A DNA stretch of 64,000 nucleotides. Origin: Alphaproteobacteria bacterium (GTDB taxonomy: Bacteria > Pseudomonadota > Alphaproteobacteria > CAAHEQ01 > UBA3637). The notes beneath the pieces were generated by a model. It saw nothing but the letters and a program-made list of their open reading frames with translations, did no database searches and was not told the origin of the DNA. This document shows, piece after piece, positions 53,654 to 63,624 of this stretch. How positions within the stretch are numbered: the stretch's first letter is position 1; every line of letters begins with the position of its first letter. The translations under genes and the position numbers were made by a program. The stretch spans positions 97,254 to 161,253 of the forward strand of contig SUVA01000001.1 in the NCBI GenBank assembly GCA_015062245.1, read 5' to 3'.

Positions 53654-55032
53654 AAATGTTTCCTTTAAATCGGGTTCATTTTATCGGTATTGGCGGTATT
53701 GGGATGAGTGCCATTGCTGAAATGTTGCCCTCAATGGGTGTTCAGGTGCAAGGTTCAAATGATCAGGCAAACGCCAATACAGGTCGTTTGCAAAAAATGG
53801 GAATTCCTGTTTTTATCGGTCATAAAAGCGAAAACCTAAATGGATGTGATGCGGTTGTCATTTCTTCGGCCATTCATGCGGATAATTTGGAATTACAGGC
53901 GGCCAAAGAAATGGGACTGCCTATTGGTCATCGCAGCGAAATGCTGGCCGAATTACTCAGGTTTAAAAAAAGTATTTGTGTGGCCGGTTCTCATGGTAAA
54001 ACAACAACTTCATCTTTGATAACCCATATTTTAATGACGGCACAAAAAGACCCCAGCTATATTATCGGCGGTATTTTGGCCAAACAAAATTCCAATGCGG
54101 GTGTGGGTAAAGGCTCTTGGTTGGTGGCCGAAGCCGATGAATCGGACGGTTCTTTTTTAAAGTTGCCGACCACTATTTCAGTTGTGACAAACATAGAACC
54201 CGAACATTTGGATTATTATAAAACGTTTGAACGGGAAAAAATGGCCTTTCAAACTTTTTTAAATCAAACGGCTTTTTATGGGGCCTGTGTGGCATGTATG
54301 GACGACCCTGTCGTGCGTGAGTTGTTGCCGGAAATAAAAGGCCGTAAAGTCATCACATACGGTTTTTCAAATACGGCCGATGTGCGTGCCGAAAATGTAA
54401 AAATTGAAAATGGCAAAACAACATTTGACATTGTGATACGTCATCACAATCAAACAACCGTTTATCGTGATATGATGATTACATTGATGGGTAAGCATAA
54501 CATATTAAACACATTGGCATCGGTTGCGGCCACTTTTGTTGTTGGTATAAAAGAAGAACACGTGCGTCAGGCGTTGGCTTCATTTGAGGGCATTAAAAGG
54601 CGTTTAACCTTGCGTGGATGTGAAAATAATGTGGTCGTTTATGATGATTACGCCCATCACCCCAGCGAAATTCGTGCTTCCTTATCGGCCTTAAAAGACC
54701 ATATATCCGGTCGCTTAGTGGCGGTATTTCAACCCCATCGTTATACACGGTTTCAAAATTTGTGGACGGATTTTATGGATGCTTTTGATTTGGCTGACGC
54801 CGTTTTTGTAACCGATGTATATTCGGCCGGTGATGAAGTGATTGAGGGTGTCAATACATCAAACTTTGTATCACAAATGCAAAAAATTCGCCCTTGTGTT
54901 TTTGAAACAACAACCGAAAATTTTGCAAAAAATGTGGCCGATTTTGTTGGACCCAACGATACGGTTGTTTGTTTGAATGCCGGTTCTTTATCACGTCAAA
55001 TACCCGAGTTATTGGAGGCTTTAAAAAAATGA
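53650..55032 (+). CDS. murC: UDP-N-acetylmuramate-L-alanine ligase MurC
   Basis: This 460-residue enzyme adds L-Ala to UDP-MurNAc, the first amino acid of the stem. The N-domain is HFIGIGGIGMSAIAEML (about 10-26); ATP site is AGSHGKTTTSSLI (about 115-127); VAEADESDGSFL (about 159-170) and VVYDDYAHHPSEI (about 331-343) are family signatures. It overlaps murG and murB by 4 bp each. Confidence 0.97.
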   Translation: MKMFPLNRVHFIGIGGIGMSAIAEMLPSMGVQVQGSNDQANANTGRLQKMGIPVFIGHKSENLNGCDAVVISSAIHADNLELQAAKEMGLPIGHRSEMLAELLRFKKSICVAGSHGKTTTSSLITHILMTAQKDPSYIIGGILAKQNSNAGVGKGSWLVAEADESDGSFLKLPTTISVVTNIEPEHLDYYKTFEREKMAFQTFLNQTAFYGACVACMDDPVVRELLPEIKGRKVITYGFSNTADVRAENVKIENGKTTFDIVIRHHNQTTVYRDMMITLMGKHNILNTLASVAATFVVGIKEEHVRQALASFEGIKRRLTLRGCENNVVVYDDYAHHPSEIRASLSALKDHISGRLVAVFQPHRYTRFQNLWTDFMDAFDLADAVFVTDVYSAGDEVIEGVNTSNFVSQMQKIRPCVFETTTENFAKNVADFVGPNDTVVCLNAGSLSRQIPELLEALKK

Positions 55033-55883
55033 CCCTTTCCCTGATACCCGATTATGAATTGGCCAAACACACTTGGTTGGGTGTGGGGGGGAAGGCTGAT
55101 TTTTTCGCCATTGTGGAAACGTTGGAAGATTTAAAAGATTTTTTAAAACAAAATAAATTACCTGTCATGATTTTGGGCGGTGGCAGTAATGTTTTGATTC
55201 GTGATGGTGGTATAGAAGGTGTTGTTTTAAAACTGGGCAAAGGCTTTCAGGACATTCAGGTCAAAGATGATTTATTGGTTTGTGGGGCAGGGGTTCGGTT
55301 ATCCCAAATTGCTCAAACAGCCCTTCAAAACAACCTGACAGGTTTTGAATTTTTATCGGATATCCCAGGTACTTTGGGGGGCGGTTTGTCATCCAACGCC
55401 GGTGCGTTTGGGCAATCTTTAAGTGATATTTTGGTAAAAATAAACGCTGTGGATTATAAGGGGCAGGAAAAACAATTTACAGATTTTTCCGATTGGTCGT
55501 ATCGCCATAATCCATTAAAAGATTTAATTTTTACAGGGGCTATTTTGCGTGCCACAGCGCTGAGCTCACAAGATGAAATTAAATCCAAAATGACGGACTA
55601 TCATATACGCCGAAAAACAACTCAGCCACAGGGCGTGCGTACCGCCGGTTCCACTTTTAAAAACACAAAAGAAAAAAGTGCGGGTTTTTTACTTGAAAAT
55701 TCCGGATTAAAAGGGTATAAAGAAAATGGGGCTGAAATGTCGGCTAAGCATGCGAATTTTTTAATCAATCACCATGCCACCGGTAATCAGTTGGAAGATT
55801 TTGTTTTAAAGATGCAAAAAATCGTCTTTGAAAAGCAGGGGATTCTTTTGGAAATGGAGATAAAATGTTTGGGCAAAAGATAA
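55029..55883 (+). CDS. murB: UDP-N-acetylenolpyruvoylglucosamine reductase MurB
   Basis: This 284-residue FAD enzyme completes UDP-MurNAc with NADPH. FAD-binding segments are MILGGGSNVLIRDGG (about 48-62) and FEFLSDIPGTLGGGLSSNAGAFG (about 106-128), and the catalytic region is AGSTFKNT (about 208-215). It looks like the type I-length enzyme with a shorter insert, as in many alphaproteobacteria. ATG 55029 overlaps the murC stop; a longer in-frame start would lie within murC. Confidence 0.94.
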   Translation: MTLSLIPDYELAKHTWLGVGGKADFFAIVETLEDLKDFLKQNKLPVMILGGGSNVLIRDGGIEGVVLKLGKGFQDIQVKDDLLVCGAGVRLSQIAQTALQNNLTGFEFLSDIPGTLGGGLSSNAGAFGQSLSDILVKINAVDYKGQEKQFTDFSDWSYRHNPLKDLIFTGAILRATALSSQDEIKSKMTDYHIRRKTTQPQGVRTAGSTFKNTKEKSAGFLLENSGLKGYKENGAEMSAKHANFLINHHATGNQLEDFVLKMQKIVFEKQGILLEMEIKCLGKR

Positions 55884-56773
55884 AAAAAGTGGCTGTTTTA
55901 ATGGGGGGAATTTCTTCGGAAAGGGAGATTTCTTTTTTGTCGGGTAATGGTGTGATGCAAGCTTTGAAAAAATTGGGCTATCAAACCCAAGCCATAGATG
56001 TAACGGATGATTTGGCCAAATGGATTAAATCTTTGACGGATTTTAAACCGGATGTGGTTTTTAATGCTTTGCACGGCCGTTTTGGCGAAGATGGTGGCGT
56101 TCAGGGGATTTTAAATGCCTTAAAAATACCCTATACGCATTCGGGGGTGATGGCTTCATCTATGGGGATGGACAAACAAATGACACGCTTGATTGCCACA
56201 CAAATCGGTATTCCTGTGGCCAAAGGCGGTTTAAAAACGAAATCAGAGTTTGAAAAAATGAAACTGCCTTTGGTGGTCAAACCCAATGCCGAAGGTTCAT
56301 CCTGCGGTGTTCAAATAATCAAAACGGAAAAAGATAAAAAACAGGCCCTTCAAAATTGGCCCGAAAATCAAAAACAGTTGGTGGAAAAGTATATTGACGG
56401 GCGTGAATTATCCGTGGCTGTTTTAAACGGTAAGGCTTTGGGTTCGGTGGAATTATGCGTTAAAAAAGGGTGGTACGATTATCAAAATAAATATGCCGAA
56501 GGGGCGGTTGAACATTTAATACCGGCACCCGTTAGTATGGAACAAAGAAAAAAATTACATTTATATGCCGAAAAAATTCATCAATTTTTAAATTGTCGTG
56601 GTGTTTCCCGCAGCGATTTTCGTCTGTCCCCAACAGGTCGGATTTACTTTTTGGAAATCAATACCAATCCGGGGATGACGCCCACTTCGTTGGTACCCGA
56701 TATGGCACGGTTGAAGAAAATGACCTATGAAGATATTGTCAATCAATTGATTTTGGGGGCCTCATGCGATTAA
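55865..56773 (+). CDS. ddl: D-alanine-D-alanine ligase
   Basis: This 302-residue ATP-grasp enzyme makes the D-Ala-D-Ala dipeptide used by MurF. Motifs are VLMGGISSEREISFLSGNGV (about 11-30), VVFNALHGRFGEDGGVQG (about 61-78), KPNAEGSSCGV (about 140-150), and SRSDFRLSPTGRIYFLEINTNPGMT (about 254-278). It overlaps murB by 19 bp and ftsQ by 10 bp. Confidence 0.95.
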   Translation: MFGQKIKKVAVLMGGISSEREISFLSGNGVMQALKKLGYQTQAIDVTDDLAKWIKSLTDFKPDVVFNALHGRFGEDGGVQGILNALKIPYTHSGVMASSMGMDKQMTRLIATQIGIPVAKGGLKTKSEFEKMKLPLVVKPNAEGSSCGVQIIKTEKDKKQALQNWPENQKQLVEKYIDGRELSVAVLNGKALGSVELCVKKGWYDYQNKYAEGAVEHLIPAPVSMEQRKKLHLYAEKIHQFLNCRGVSRSDFRLSPTGRIYFLEINTNPGMTPTSLVPDMARLKKMTYEDIVNQLILGASCD

Positions 56774-57555
56774 AAAATAAAAATAAATCCTCTTTTTTGG
56801 TCAAATTGTTATTGATTGTTTCATTGTTTTTAGGGGGCGTGTTTTTTTATATGTCGCCATGGGGGCAAGTCGTGCGCTCTTATACAAAAACAGCATGGGA
56901 TTATGTGGTGGATAAAGCTGATTGGCGTGTGGATCCGCAAAAAAATGTGTGGATTTTGGGTCATAAACGAACCGATAAAGAAGACGTGATGAAAGCCTTG
57001 AATATCCAAATAAATCAAAAAATGAACACGATTGACTTGGATGAAAAAAGGCAGGCTTTGGAAAAATTGCCTTGGGTTAAAAAAGCGATTATTGAAAGAA
57101 AATTGCCCAATCAATTAAAAATTGAAATTTTTGAAAAAACACCGATTGCCCGTTGGCAAAATAAAGGTCAATACTATTTATTGGATGAAGAAGGCCAACC
57201 TGTTCAGGATAAACAATACCTGACGGAAGATTTAATTTTGGTGGTTGGTCCCGATGCCCCGCAACATATTTTAAAATTATTGTCCGCTTTGGATAAAGTG
57301 CCGGATATTTTATCCCGTGTGCGTTCGGCTCAACGTGTTGAAAACAGGCGGTGGAATCTGCGTTTAATGGATGCCGAAAAAGGGTTGGAAATTTTATTGC
57401 CTCAAACAGAAATAGAACAGGCTTTAATCCGTTTGGATAAACAAAATAAAAAAGATAAATTATTAAAAAAGGATATTGAATCCATTGATATCCGGTTGTC
57501 GGACAGAATTATTGTTCATCCCAAAAAGGTTACCAAGAAAAAGGCGAAAAAATGA
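56764..57555 (+). CDS. ftsQ: Cell division protein FtsQ
   Basis: This 263-residue bitopic divisome protein has a short cytoplasmic basic tail and one membrane helix (about 10-29, LVKLLLIVSLFLGGVFFYMS). A POTRA domain (about 57-125, VWILGHKRTDKEDVMKAL and ALEKLPWVKKAIIERKLPNQLKIEIFEKTPIARW) and an FtsQ beta domain follow. The tail ends VTKKKAKK. Position between ddl and ftsA is canonical. Confidence 0.92.
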   Translation: MRLKNKNKSSFLVKLLLIVSLFLGGVFFYMSPWGQVVRSYTKTAWDYVVDKADWRVDPQKNVWILGHKRTDKEDVMKALNIQINQKMNTIDLDEKRQALEKLPWVKKAIIERKLPNQLKIEIFEKTPIARWQNKGQYYLLDEEGQPVQDKQYLTEDLILVVGPDAPQHILKLLSALDKVPDILSRVRSAQRVENRRWNLRLMDAEKGLEILLPQTEIEQALIRLDKQNKKDKLLKKDIESIDIRLSDRIIVHPKKVTKKKAKK

Positions 57556-58805
57556 AGAAAAGGTTTCACAAAAAAACATATCTAAACTTGTTGGATATCG
57601 GATCGGGTAAAATTGCCTGTATGGTGGTATGTTTAACGGATGATCAAACGCCTCAGGTGGTGGGGGCTTCTTGTGTGCCCAGCAAAGGAATTCAGGCCGG
57701 CAGCATTTGGAATTTAGAAGAAGCAACCGCCTGTGTGGGGGAAGCCATTCGTCAGGCCGAAGTGAAATCAGGCCAACGTATTGAATCGGTTATTGTGAAT
57801 ATTTCTTCCACACAATTACATTCATTACAGGTTTATCACGAAGTGGCGATACCGGCCGGCAAACCGATTTCAGCCCAAGATGTGCAGGCTTTAGTGGATG
57901 GCATTGTATCGCAACATGTGCCGGTGGGTGAAGAAGTTTTACACGCCTTTCCTTTGGGCTATATCGTTGATAAAGATCAAGGGTTGACGGATCCAAGGGG
58001 GGTGTTTGCCAATACTTTGGGGGCGCATGTGCATATGGTTACCTTGCCCGAAACGCAAACAATGAATTTGCTGACGGTATTGGACCGTTGCCATGTCAGT
58101 GTTCAAATGAAAGTGGCCACACCTTATGCTTCGGCTTTGGCCGTTTTGAATGAAGATGAAAAAGATATTGGTGCCACTGTGTTGGATTTTGGGGCGGGTA
58201 CCACTTCTTATGCTGTTTTTGTGGCCGGTGGTTTGATGCAATTAGGGGTCATTCAAAGCGGTGGCAATCAAATGACACGAGATATTGCCCAAGCATTAAA
58301 TACAAATTTACAAAATGCCGAACGTTTAAAGGTTTTAAACGGGGCGGCCTATTTATCCCCCCGTGATGAATTGGAACGGGTGATTGTGCCTGTTTTGGGG
58401 GATGAAGAAGGCACAAACATTCAAATAAAACGTTCCCATTTAATCGGGGTAATTGTGCCACGTTTGGAAAGCATTTTGGAAAAAACAAAGTTGGCTTTGG
58501 ATAAAGATACGACTTTCACATCTGTTGCCAAAAATTATGTTTTAACCGGTGGTGGTGCCGGTTTGGCGGGCTTAAAGGAAAAAGTTGTGTCGTTTTTGGG
58601 CGGAATTTCTCGTTTAGGCAAAACAAAACAAATAAAAAACTTGCCAAGTGAGTATGATTTGTGTACATTTAATGTATGTGTCGGTTTGTTGATGTATGCT
58701 TTAAAGCGCCGTCAGGATAAAGTTTTTGAGCAATTTCAATCAACATCAACCCCAAAAGGTTTTTTAGGAAAGGTCATAAAATGGATAAAACAGAGTCTAT
58801 CATAA
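57552..58805 (+). CDS. ftsA: Cell division protein FtsA
   Basis: This 417-residue actin-like ATPase tethers FtsZ to the membrane. Nucleotide-binding motifs are NLLDIGSGKIACMV (about 11-24), ATVLDFGAGTTSYAVF (about 199-214) and VLTGGGAGLAGL (about 328-339). A 1C domain with SVIVNISSTQ is present, and the C-terminal amphipathic membrane-targeting helix is GKVIKWIKQSL. It overlaps ftsZ by 25 bp. Confidence 0.95.
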   Translation: MKKRFHKKTYLNLLDIGSGKIACMVVCLTDDQTPQVVGASCVPSKGIQAGSIWNLEEATACVGEAIRQAEVKSGQRIESVIVNISSTQLHSLQVYHEVAIPAGKPISAQDVQALVDGIVSQHVPVGEEVLHAFPLGYIVDKDQGLTDPRGVFANTLGAHVHMVTLPETQTMNLLTVLDRCHVSVQMKVATPYASALAVLNEDEKDIGATVLDFGAGTTSYAVFVAGGLMQLGVIQSGGNQMTRDIAQALNTNLQNAERLKVLNGAAYLSPRDELERVIVPVLGDEEGTNIQIKRSHLIGVIVPRLESILEKTKLALDKDTTFTSVAKNYVLTGGGAGLAGLKEKVVSFLGGISRLGKTKQIKNLPSEYDLCTFNVCVGLLMYALKRRQDKVFEQFQSTSTPKGFLGKVIKWIKQSLS

Positions 58806-60304
58806 TTCAAAAAAGCGAATTGACAATCGGTTTGGCAACGCCTCAACCAAAGGTATTATTGACCCCGAATTTGGGTGTTATCGGTGTGGGTGGTGCCGGT
58901 GGTAATGCCGTCAATAATATGGTTAAAAGCGGTGTAACAGGTTGTGCCTTTTTTGCCGCCAATACGGATGCCCAAGTTTTATCAAAATCATTGGTGGCCG
59001 ATAAAATTCAGTTGGGTGAAGAAATCACCAAAGGTTTGGGGGCTGGTTCCAATCCGGAAGTCGGTCGTCAATCGGCCGAAGAATCCGCCGAAAAAATCAA
59101 AGACAGTATCAAAGATTTACATTTGTTATTTTTGACCGCCGGTATGGGGGGTGGAACAGGCACAGGGGCAATACCTGTGATTGCCAAATATGCCAAGGAA
59201 ATGGGTATTTTAACGGTGGCCGTTGTTTCAACTCCCTTTAAATTTGAAGGCAATCGCCGTATGGAAGTGGCCTTAAAAGGGATTGAAGAATTACAAAAAT
59301 ATGTGGATACTTTGATTATTGTGCCCAACCAAAATTTATTCAGAATTGCCAAACCACATACTTCTTTGGCCGATGCCTTTAAAATGTCGGATGATGTGTT
59401 GTGTCAAGGTGTGCGCAGTATTACCGATTTGGTAATGAACCCCGGTATGATAAATTTGGATTTTGCGGACGTGCGTACCGTTTTGACCACTATGGGACGT
59501 GCCATGATGGGAACAGGTATTGCCAGCGGTGAAAACCGTGCCGAAAAAGCCGCCGATATGGCTTTGACAAATCCGTTGTTGGACGATTGTTCTATCAAAG
59601 GGGCAAAATCCGTTTTGGTGAACATTACGGGCGGTTTGGATGTCGGGTTGGATGAAGTGGATGAAATCATGCAACGGATTGTTTCTCAGGCCGATGAAAA
59701 CGCTATGGTCAAAATGGGTTCTGCCGTCAATGAAGGATTGGCGGGTTCCATTCAGGTGTCAATTGTGGCCACCGGATTGGGGAAAGCCGAACCAAAGCCT
59801 GTTTTCCAACAAACAGTGCCAAGCACCCCGATCGTTGCGCCAACCGTTGCACCGGAAACAATTACGATTTCATCCCAAACAACAACAATTCAGGTAACGC
59901 AAACGGAAACAGAAGAAAAACAAACGCCACCGGAAGAACCCAACTTGATTGCGCCTGACGGATTGGGCTTTGCGCCTGTGATGGGAACAGAATATCGTCC
60001 GAATCCCAAAAATTTGGAAAACACAGTTTCGTCCGAAGAAGTTGTTCGTCAAAGCAATTTGTTTGATAATGATGCACCGCCGGTTATTCAACCGATAACG
60101 CCTGTTCATAAAAAAACGGAAGTTAAAACAAATATCAATGTGGAAAATCAAAAAACAATCAGCAACGTGAAACAAGCACGTCCCAGTTTGATGGATTTGA
60201 TTTTTAAAAATTCAAAAGGTAAAAGCGAAGTAAAACAAGAAGCAAAAACCACCGAAGATTTTTCGGATTCAAATGACGGAATTCCGGATTTTTTCCGCCG
60301 ATAA
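58781..60304 (+). CDS. ftsZ: Cell division GTPase FtsZ
   Basis: This 507-residue tubulin homologue forms the Z ring. The GTPase core (about 30-335) contains GVIGVGGAGGNAVNNM, NTDAQVL, LTAGMGGGTGTGAIP (tubulin signature, about 124-138), and T7 loop MINLDFADVRTVL. A long linker (about 345-485) rich in Pro, Thr and Gln precedes the conserved tail NDGIPDFFRR that binds FtsA. The long linker is typical of alphaproteobacteria. It ends flush against pgm, with no terminator between converging genes. Confidence 0.97.
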   Translation: MDKTESIIIQKSELTIGLATPQPKVLLTPNLGVIGVGGAGGNAVNNMVKSGVTGCAFFAANTDAQVLSKSLVADKIQLGEEITKGLGAGSNPEVGRQSAEESAEKIKDSIKDLHLLFLTAGMGGGTGTGAIPVIAKYAKEMGILTVAVVSTPFKFEGNRRMEVALKGIEELQKYVDTLIIVPNQNLFRIAKPHTSLADAFKMSDDVLCQGVRSITDLVMNPGMINLDFADVRTVLTTMGRAMMGTGIASGENRAEKAADMALTNPLLDDCSIKGAKSVLVNITGGLDVGLDEVDEIMQRIVSQADENAMVKMGSAVNEGLAGSIQVSIVATGLGKAEPKPVFQQTVPSTPIVAPTVAPETITISSQTTTIQVTQTETEEKQTPPEEPNLIAPDGLGFAPVMGTEYRPNPKNLENTVSSEEVVRQSNLFDNDAPPVIQPITPVHKKTEVKTNINVENQKTISNVKQARPSLMDLIFKNSKGKSEVKQEAKTTEDFSDSNDGIPDFFRR

Positions 60305-61927
60305 TCAGGTGGTTGTTATTTGAACGTTGTCGCCCAAGTATTGTTGAATTTTCATAATTTGTTGTACGGCTTCTTTAACATAAGATATAGCCTGTTCTAT
60401 TTCTAAATCAGAATTATCATCCTGATGGTGCAGATATACCTTAACGGTGGCGCCCGAGCTGACCGTACCGGACAGGCGAATCATAGCCTGATTTTTATCG
60501 GAAAAATCAATTAAAATTCCCTGACGCAACGATTGAATTTGTGTTACCGGATCTGTATAATCAAAAAAACGAGCATCCGTAATGGTTAAACCCGCAATAA
60601 TTTGACCTTTTAAAGAAATCAGATGTGCCGTCAGTGCATCCATTAAATGAGTGGCTTTTTCGGCTGAATCGGTTGTGTAATTGATGGTTTGATTGTAAAT
60701 GCGTCCATACTTTTGCCACATTTGGCGCACCAATTGTTCAGGGGCTTTTTTTGTCAAAGCAATGATATTTAACCAACATAAAACCGCCCACAGACCGTCT
60801 TTTTCCATTACATGGAATGAGCCGGCACTAAAACTTTCTTCGCCACACAGTGTGATTTTTTGGTTATTTAAAAGAGAACCGAAAAACTTCCAACCGGTGG
60901 GTGTTTGATAGCAATCCTTATTCAATTTTTGACAAACTAAATCAACGGCCCTGCCGGTGGGCATAGAACGGGCAACACCGTAAAAACGCCCTTTATAAAA
61001 AGGAATTTTCTCTATATTTTCGGCCAAAATTGCCAAGCTGTCGGCCGGATTGACGAAAAATGATTTACCCAAAACCATATATCTGTCGCCATCACCATCC
61101 GAAGCTGCGCATAAATCAGGGGCGTTTTCGCTGTACGCCAAATCAACCAATTCTTTGGCGTAGGTCAAATTGGGTTCAGGATGAATCCCGCCAAAATCGG
61201 CCATAGGTTCGCCACGAATGACAGACCCTTTATCCGCCCCCAATACCGTTTCAAAAATGTGTTTGGCATAAGGGCCGGTTACGGCATTCATTGCATCAAA
61301 GGTGATTTTAAAGCCTGATTTAAAAAGTTCCCGTATCGCATTAAAATCAAAAATTTCACTCATATAATGGGTGTAATCTTCCACAGAATCAACAACTTCA
61401 ACCAAAGTTGATCCGATTGTTTGATCCCCGATGCGACTTAAATCAACGGGATCAGAATGAATCATCCAATAATGATCAATTTGATGGGCGTTTTTGGTAA
61501 ATTCAGCTGTTAAATTTTCGGGGGCAGGCCCGCCGGTATCCGTATTATATTTTATGCCGAAATCGCCGTTTTTGCCCCCGGGGTTATGGCTGGCACTTAA
61601 AATAATACCGCCAAAGGCCTGATGTAAGGTAATCATATGGGCTGTGGCGGGCGTGGATAACAAACCGTTTTGGCCGACAATAATATGTCCGAATTGATTG
61701 GCAACGGCCATTTTGATAATTGTTTGAATGGCTTCATTGTTGCCGTAACGACCATCACCACCGATAACCAATGTTTTTCCTTCAAAATTGTCCAGCGTAT
61801 TAAAAATGGATTGGACAATGTTTTCCAAATAATTTTCTTGGCGGAAAATTTCACTTTTCCGCCGAATACCGGATGTACCAAAAGATTGATCTAAAAACGG
61901 CTTTGTATTGACTGCAAAAATATCCAC
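60305..61927 (-). CDS. pgm: Phosphoglucomutase (alpha-D-glucose-specific)
   Basis: This 540-residue enzyme interconverts glucose 1-phosphate and glucose 6-phosphate for glycan and glycogen metabolism. Active-site phosphoserine is in LSASHNPGGKNGDFGIKYN (about 110-128); the metal loop is ASDGDGDRYMVL (about 281-292); the sugar loop is GEESFSAGSF (about 366-375); a C-terminal phosphate-binding domain has RLSGTVSSGATVKVY. The length and TSGIR start match the eukaryotic-type Pgm. The start is GTG at 61927 with AAAGGGGG upstream. Confidence 0.93.
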   Translation of the reverse strand: MDIFAVNTKPFLDQSFGTSGIRRKSEIFRQENYLENIVQSIFNTLDNFEGKTLVIGGDGRYGNNEAIQTIIKMAVANQFGHIIVGQNGLLSTPATAHMITLHQAFGGIILSASHNPGGKNGDFGIKYNTDTGGPAPENLTAEFTKNAHQIDHYWMIHSDPVDLSRIGDQTIGSTLVEVVDSVEDYTHYMSEIFDFNAIRELFKSGFKITFDAMNAVTGPYAKHIFETVLGADKGSVIRGEPMADFGGIHPEPNLTYAKELVDLAYSENAPDLCAASDGDGDRYMVLGKSFFVNPADSLAILAENIEKIPFYKGRFYGVARSMPTGRAVDLVCQKLNKDCYQTPTGWKFFGSLLNNQKITLCGEESFSAGSFHVMEKDGLWAVLCWLNIIALTKKAPEQLVRQMWQKYGRIYNQTINYTTDSAEKATHLMDALTAHLISLKGQIIAGLTITDARFFDYTDPVTQIQSLRQGILIDFSDKNQAMIRLSGTVSSGATVKVYLHHQDDNSDLEIEQAISYVKEAVQQIMKIQQYLGDNVQITTT

Positions 61928-61951
61928 GATTTACCCCCTTTGGGTGAGTGT

Positions 61952-62758
61952 TTATTTTTGTATAGCACTAACCGGAGATAAATTCAAGTCTGTTCCCCAA
62001 ATTTTATTGACCAAAGCGGATAATTCTTGTCTGGCAGTGTTTGAGGAAATGGTATTTTGTAATTTTACGGCGTTTTCTTTAAAGTCCAACATCGTCAAAC
62101 CTTTCAAGAATAATTCACGGAAAACGACACGTTCGGAAACAACGCCAACCAATTCAAAATGGATACGGCGTGCCAAGGCGTTTAATAAAATAGACATATT
62201 TTGCGAGTTTTTGGATTTGCTGAACAACATACGGTTGCGAACCACCAACCAATTGATGGATGGTTTGCGTTCCAACATGCGTTGTTGACGTGTTGTCCAA
62301 ACTGTTTGTGCAAAATGGCTGGGGCCTTGAATTTTTAAAGTATCGCCGTCCACCAAAGCCAAAATATCCAAATCCACCAAAGAATCGTTCATAGGGGTTA
62401 CCAACACATCGGCCAAGGTCATGGCTTCCATACCCAAAGGTGAATGAGAACCCGGCGTATCCAAAACAATGGCATCAACTTCTTCTTTTAATTTATCCAA
62501 TTGGCCACGTAAAGTATAAATGTTGGCCACGTCTTTTGTCCAACAGGTATGCACAGGCAAAGGCAATTGAGCCCCTTTTTCCTTGATAAATGTTTTACGG
62601 TTTTCCACATAGCGTGTTAAACTTTGTTGATCTGGGTCCAAATCAAATGAGGCGACTTTTTTACCGGCACGCAACAATGCCACAATCGTATGCATGGCCA
62701 AAGTAGATTTACCTGTACCACCTTTTTCATTTGCGAAAACAATAATTTTAGCTGTCAT
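61952..62758 (-). CDS. mipZ: Division-site positioning ATPase MipZ
   Basis: This 268-residue ParA-family ATPase forms a gradient from ParB at the poles and inhibits FtsZ polymerisation, placing the division plane in Caulobacter. Deviant Walker A is NEKGGTGKSTLAMH (about 10-23), followed by ASFDLDPDQQSLTRYVENR (about 36-54), Walker B AIVLDTPGSHSPLG (about 96-109) and the NPMNDSLVDLD-like PMNDSLVDLDIL. The QSLTRYVENR segment separates MipZ from ParA/MinD. The gene sits 1.6 kb from ftsZ. Confidence 0.92.
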   Translation of the reverse strand: MTAKIIVFANEKGGTGKSTLAMHTIVALLRAGKKVASFDLDPDQQSLTRYVENRKTFIKEKGAQLPLPVHTCWTKDVANIYTLRGQLDKLKEEVDAIVLDTPGSHSPLGMEAMTLADVLVTPMNDSLVDLDILALVDGDTLKIQGPSHFAQTVWTTRQQRMLERKPSINWLVVRNRMLFSKSKNSQNMSILLNALARRIHFELVGVVSERVVFRELFLKGLTMLDFKENAVKLQNTISSNTARQELSALVNKIWGTDLNLSPVSAIQK

Positions 62759-62831
62759 TTTTTTATCCTTTTTTTATTCACAATGCAAAGCATTTTAATG
62801 ATTTGTTTTAAAAAGTCAAGTTTTTTTCATC

Positions 62832-63521
62832 TTATTCGTAAGAATGTGAGAAAATATGACGGCGCATAGATGCTTTTGCCGGAAATGCATCGGCAGCCTC
62901 TTTCGGAAAAAGCTTTTGCGTTTTTTTGGGTTGATTTGGTTTTTGAAAGCTTTCGGCAAACTTTTTAAATGTTGGTTGACTTTCGGCTAATCTATGGGCA
63001 TTTTCATGCAACCATTTAATATCAGGATTTGTTTTGCGCTTTAACGAATCGTTAATCATGTGTAACATCATTCTTAAACGATAGGCTGTTTTTGTATTCG
63101 GATCTTTTTCCTTATAATTGCCAAGATCGTATAAATCAATAGTTCTTTGTGCGATTGATTTAAAGCCGTAAAGCATATTTTCGGGTTTGTCAACCAAGGC
63201 CATTCTGTCCATCAGTTGATTTAAAATAGCCATATTATTTGTTGGTTTTGATGCAAAACCACAAATGACACTAACCTGAGTCCTCAAACGCATATATTCG
63301 GGTGAATAGTAATAGGAACGATCAAAAATGTCAAACAGCGTTTGAGCAATGAGAGCTTCTTGTTCTGGATATTTATTGCGAAATTGATGTAAATTAGTCA
63401 GTATATTTTCCATTTGTTGTACATCAGATAATCTATCAGATGAGGCCAAAAACTTTGCCGCACGCTTATAAGCTTCTAATCTTTTGAACAATTCGTTTGA
63501 TGAAATGGTTTGTTGGGTCAT
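62832..63521 (-). CDS. Hypothetical helical protein
   Basis: This 229-residue, almost entirely alpha-helical soluble protein has many Arg/Lys and no signal or membrane segment. Segments such as ELFKRLEAYKRAAKFLASS and LRTQVSVICGF suggest a helical repeat bundle; the C-terminus is basic (KKTQKLFPKEAADAFPAKASMRRH). No family is recognised. AAGGAAC precedes the ATG, and a strong promoter (63552-63580) drives it. Confidence 0.65.
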   Translation of the reverse strand: MTQQTISSNELFKRLEAYKRAAKFLASSDRLSDVQQMENILTNLHQFRNKYPEQEALIAQTLFDIFDRSYYYSPEYMRLRTQVSVICGFASKPTNNMAILNQLMDRMALVDKPENMLYGFKSIAQRTIDLYDLGNYKEKDPNTKTAYRLRMMLHMINDSLKRKTNPDIKWLHENAHRLAESQPTFKKFAESFQKPNQPKKTQKLFPKEAADAFPAKASMRRHIFSHSYE

Positions 63522-63551
63522 ATTTAGTTCCTTGTTTTTTGTGATTTTGGA

Positions 63552-63580
63552 ATTATACCATAGAAACGATTTTCTGTAAA
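63552..63580 (-). promoter_or_regulatory. Promoter of the hypothetical gene at 62832
   Basis: On the minus strand TTTACA (63575-63580), a 17-bp spacer and TATAAT (63552-63557). Confidence 0.7.
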
Positions 63581-63624
63581 GAAAAAATTGACAAAAATAG
63601 AAGTTGGGGTTTTAAATAAACCGC

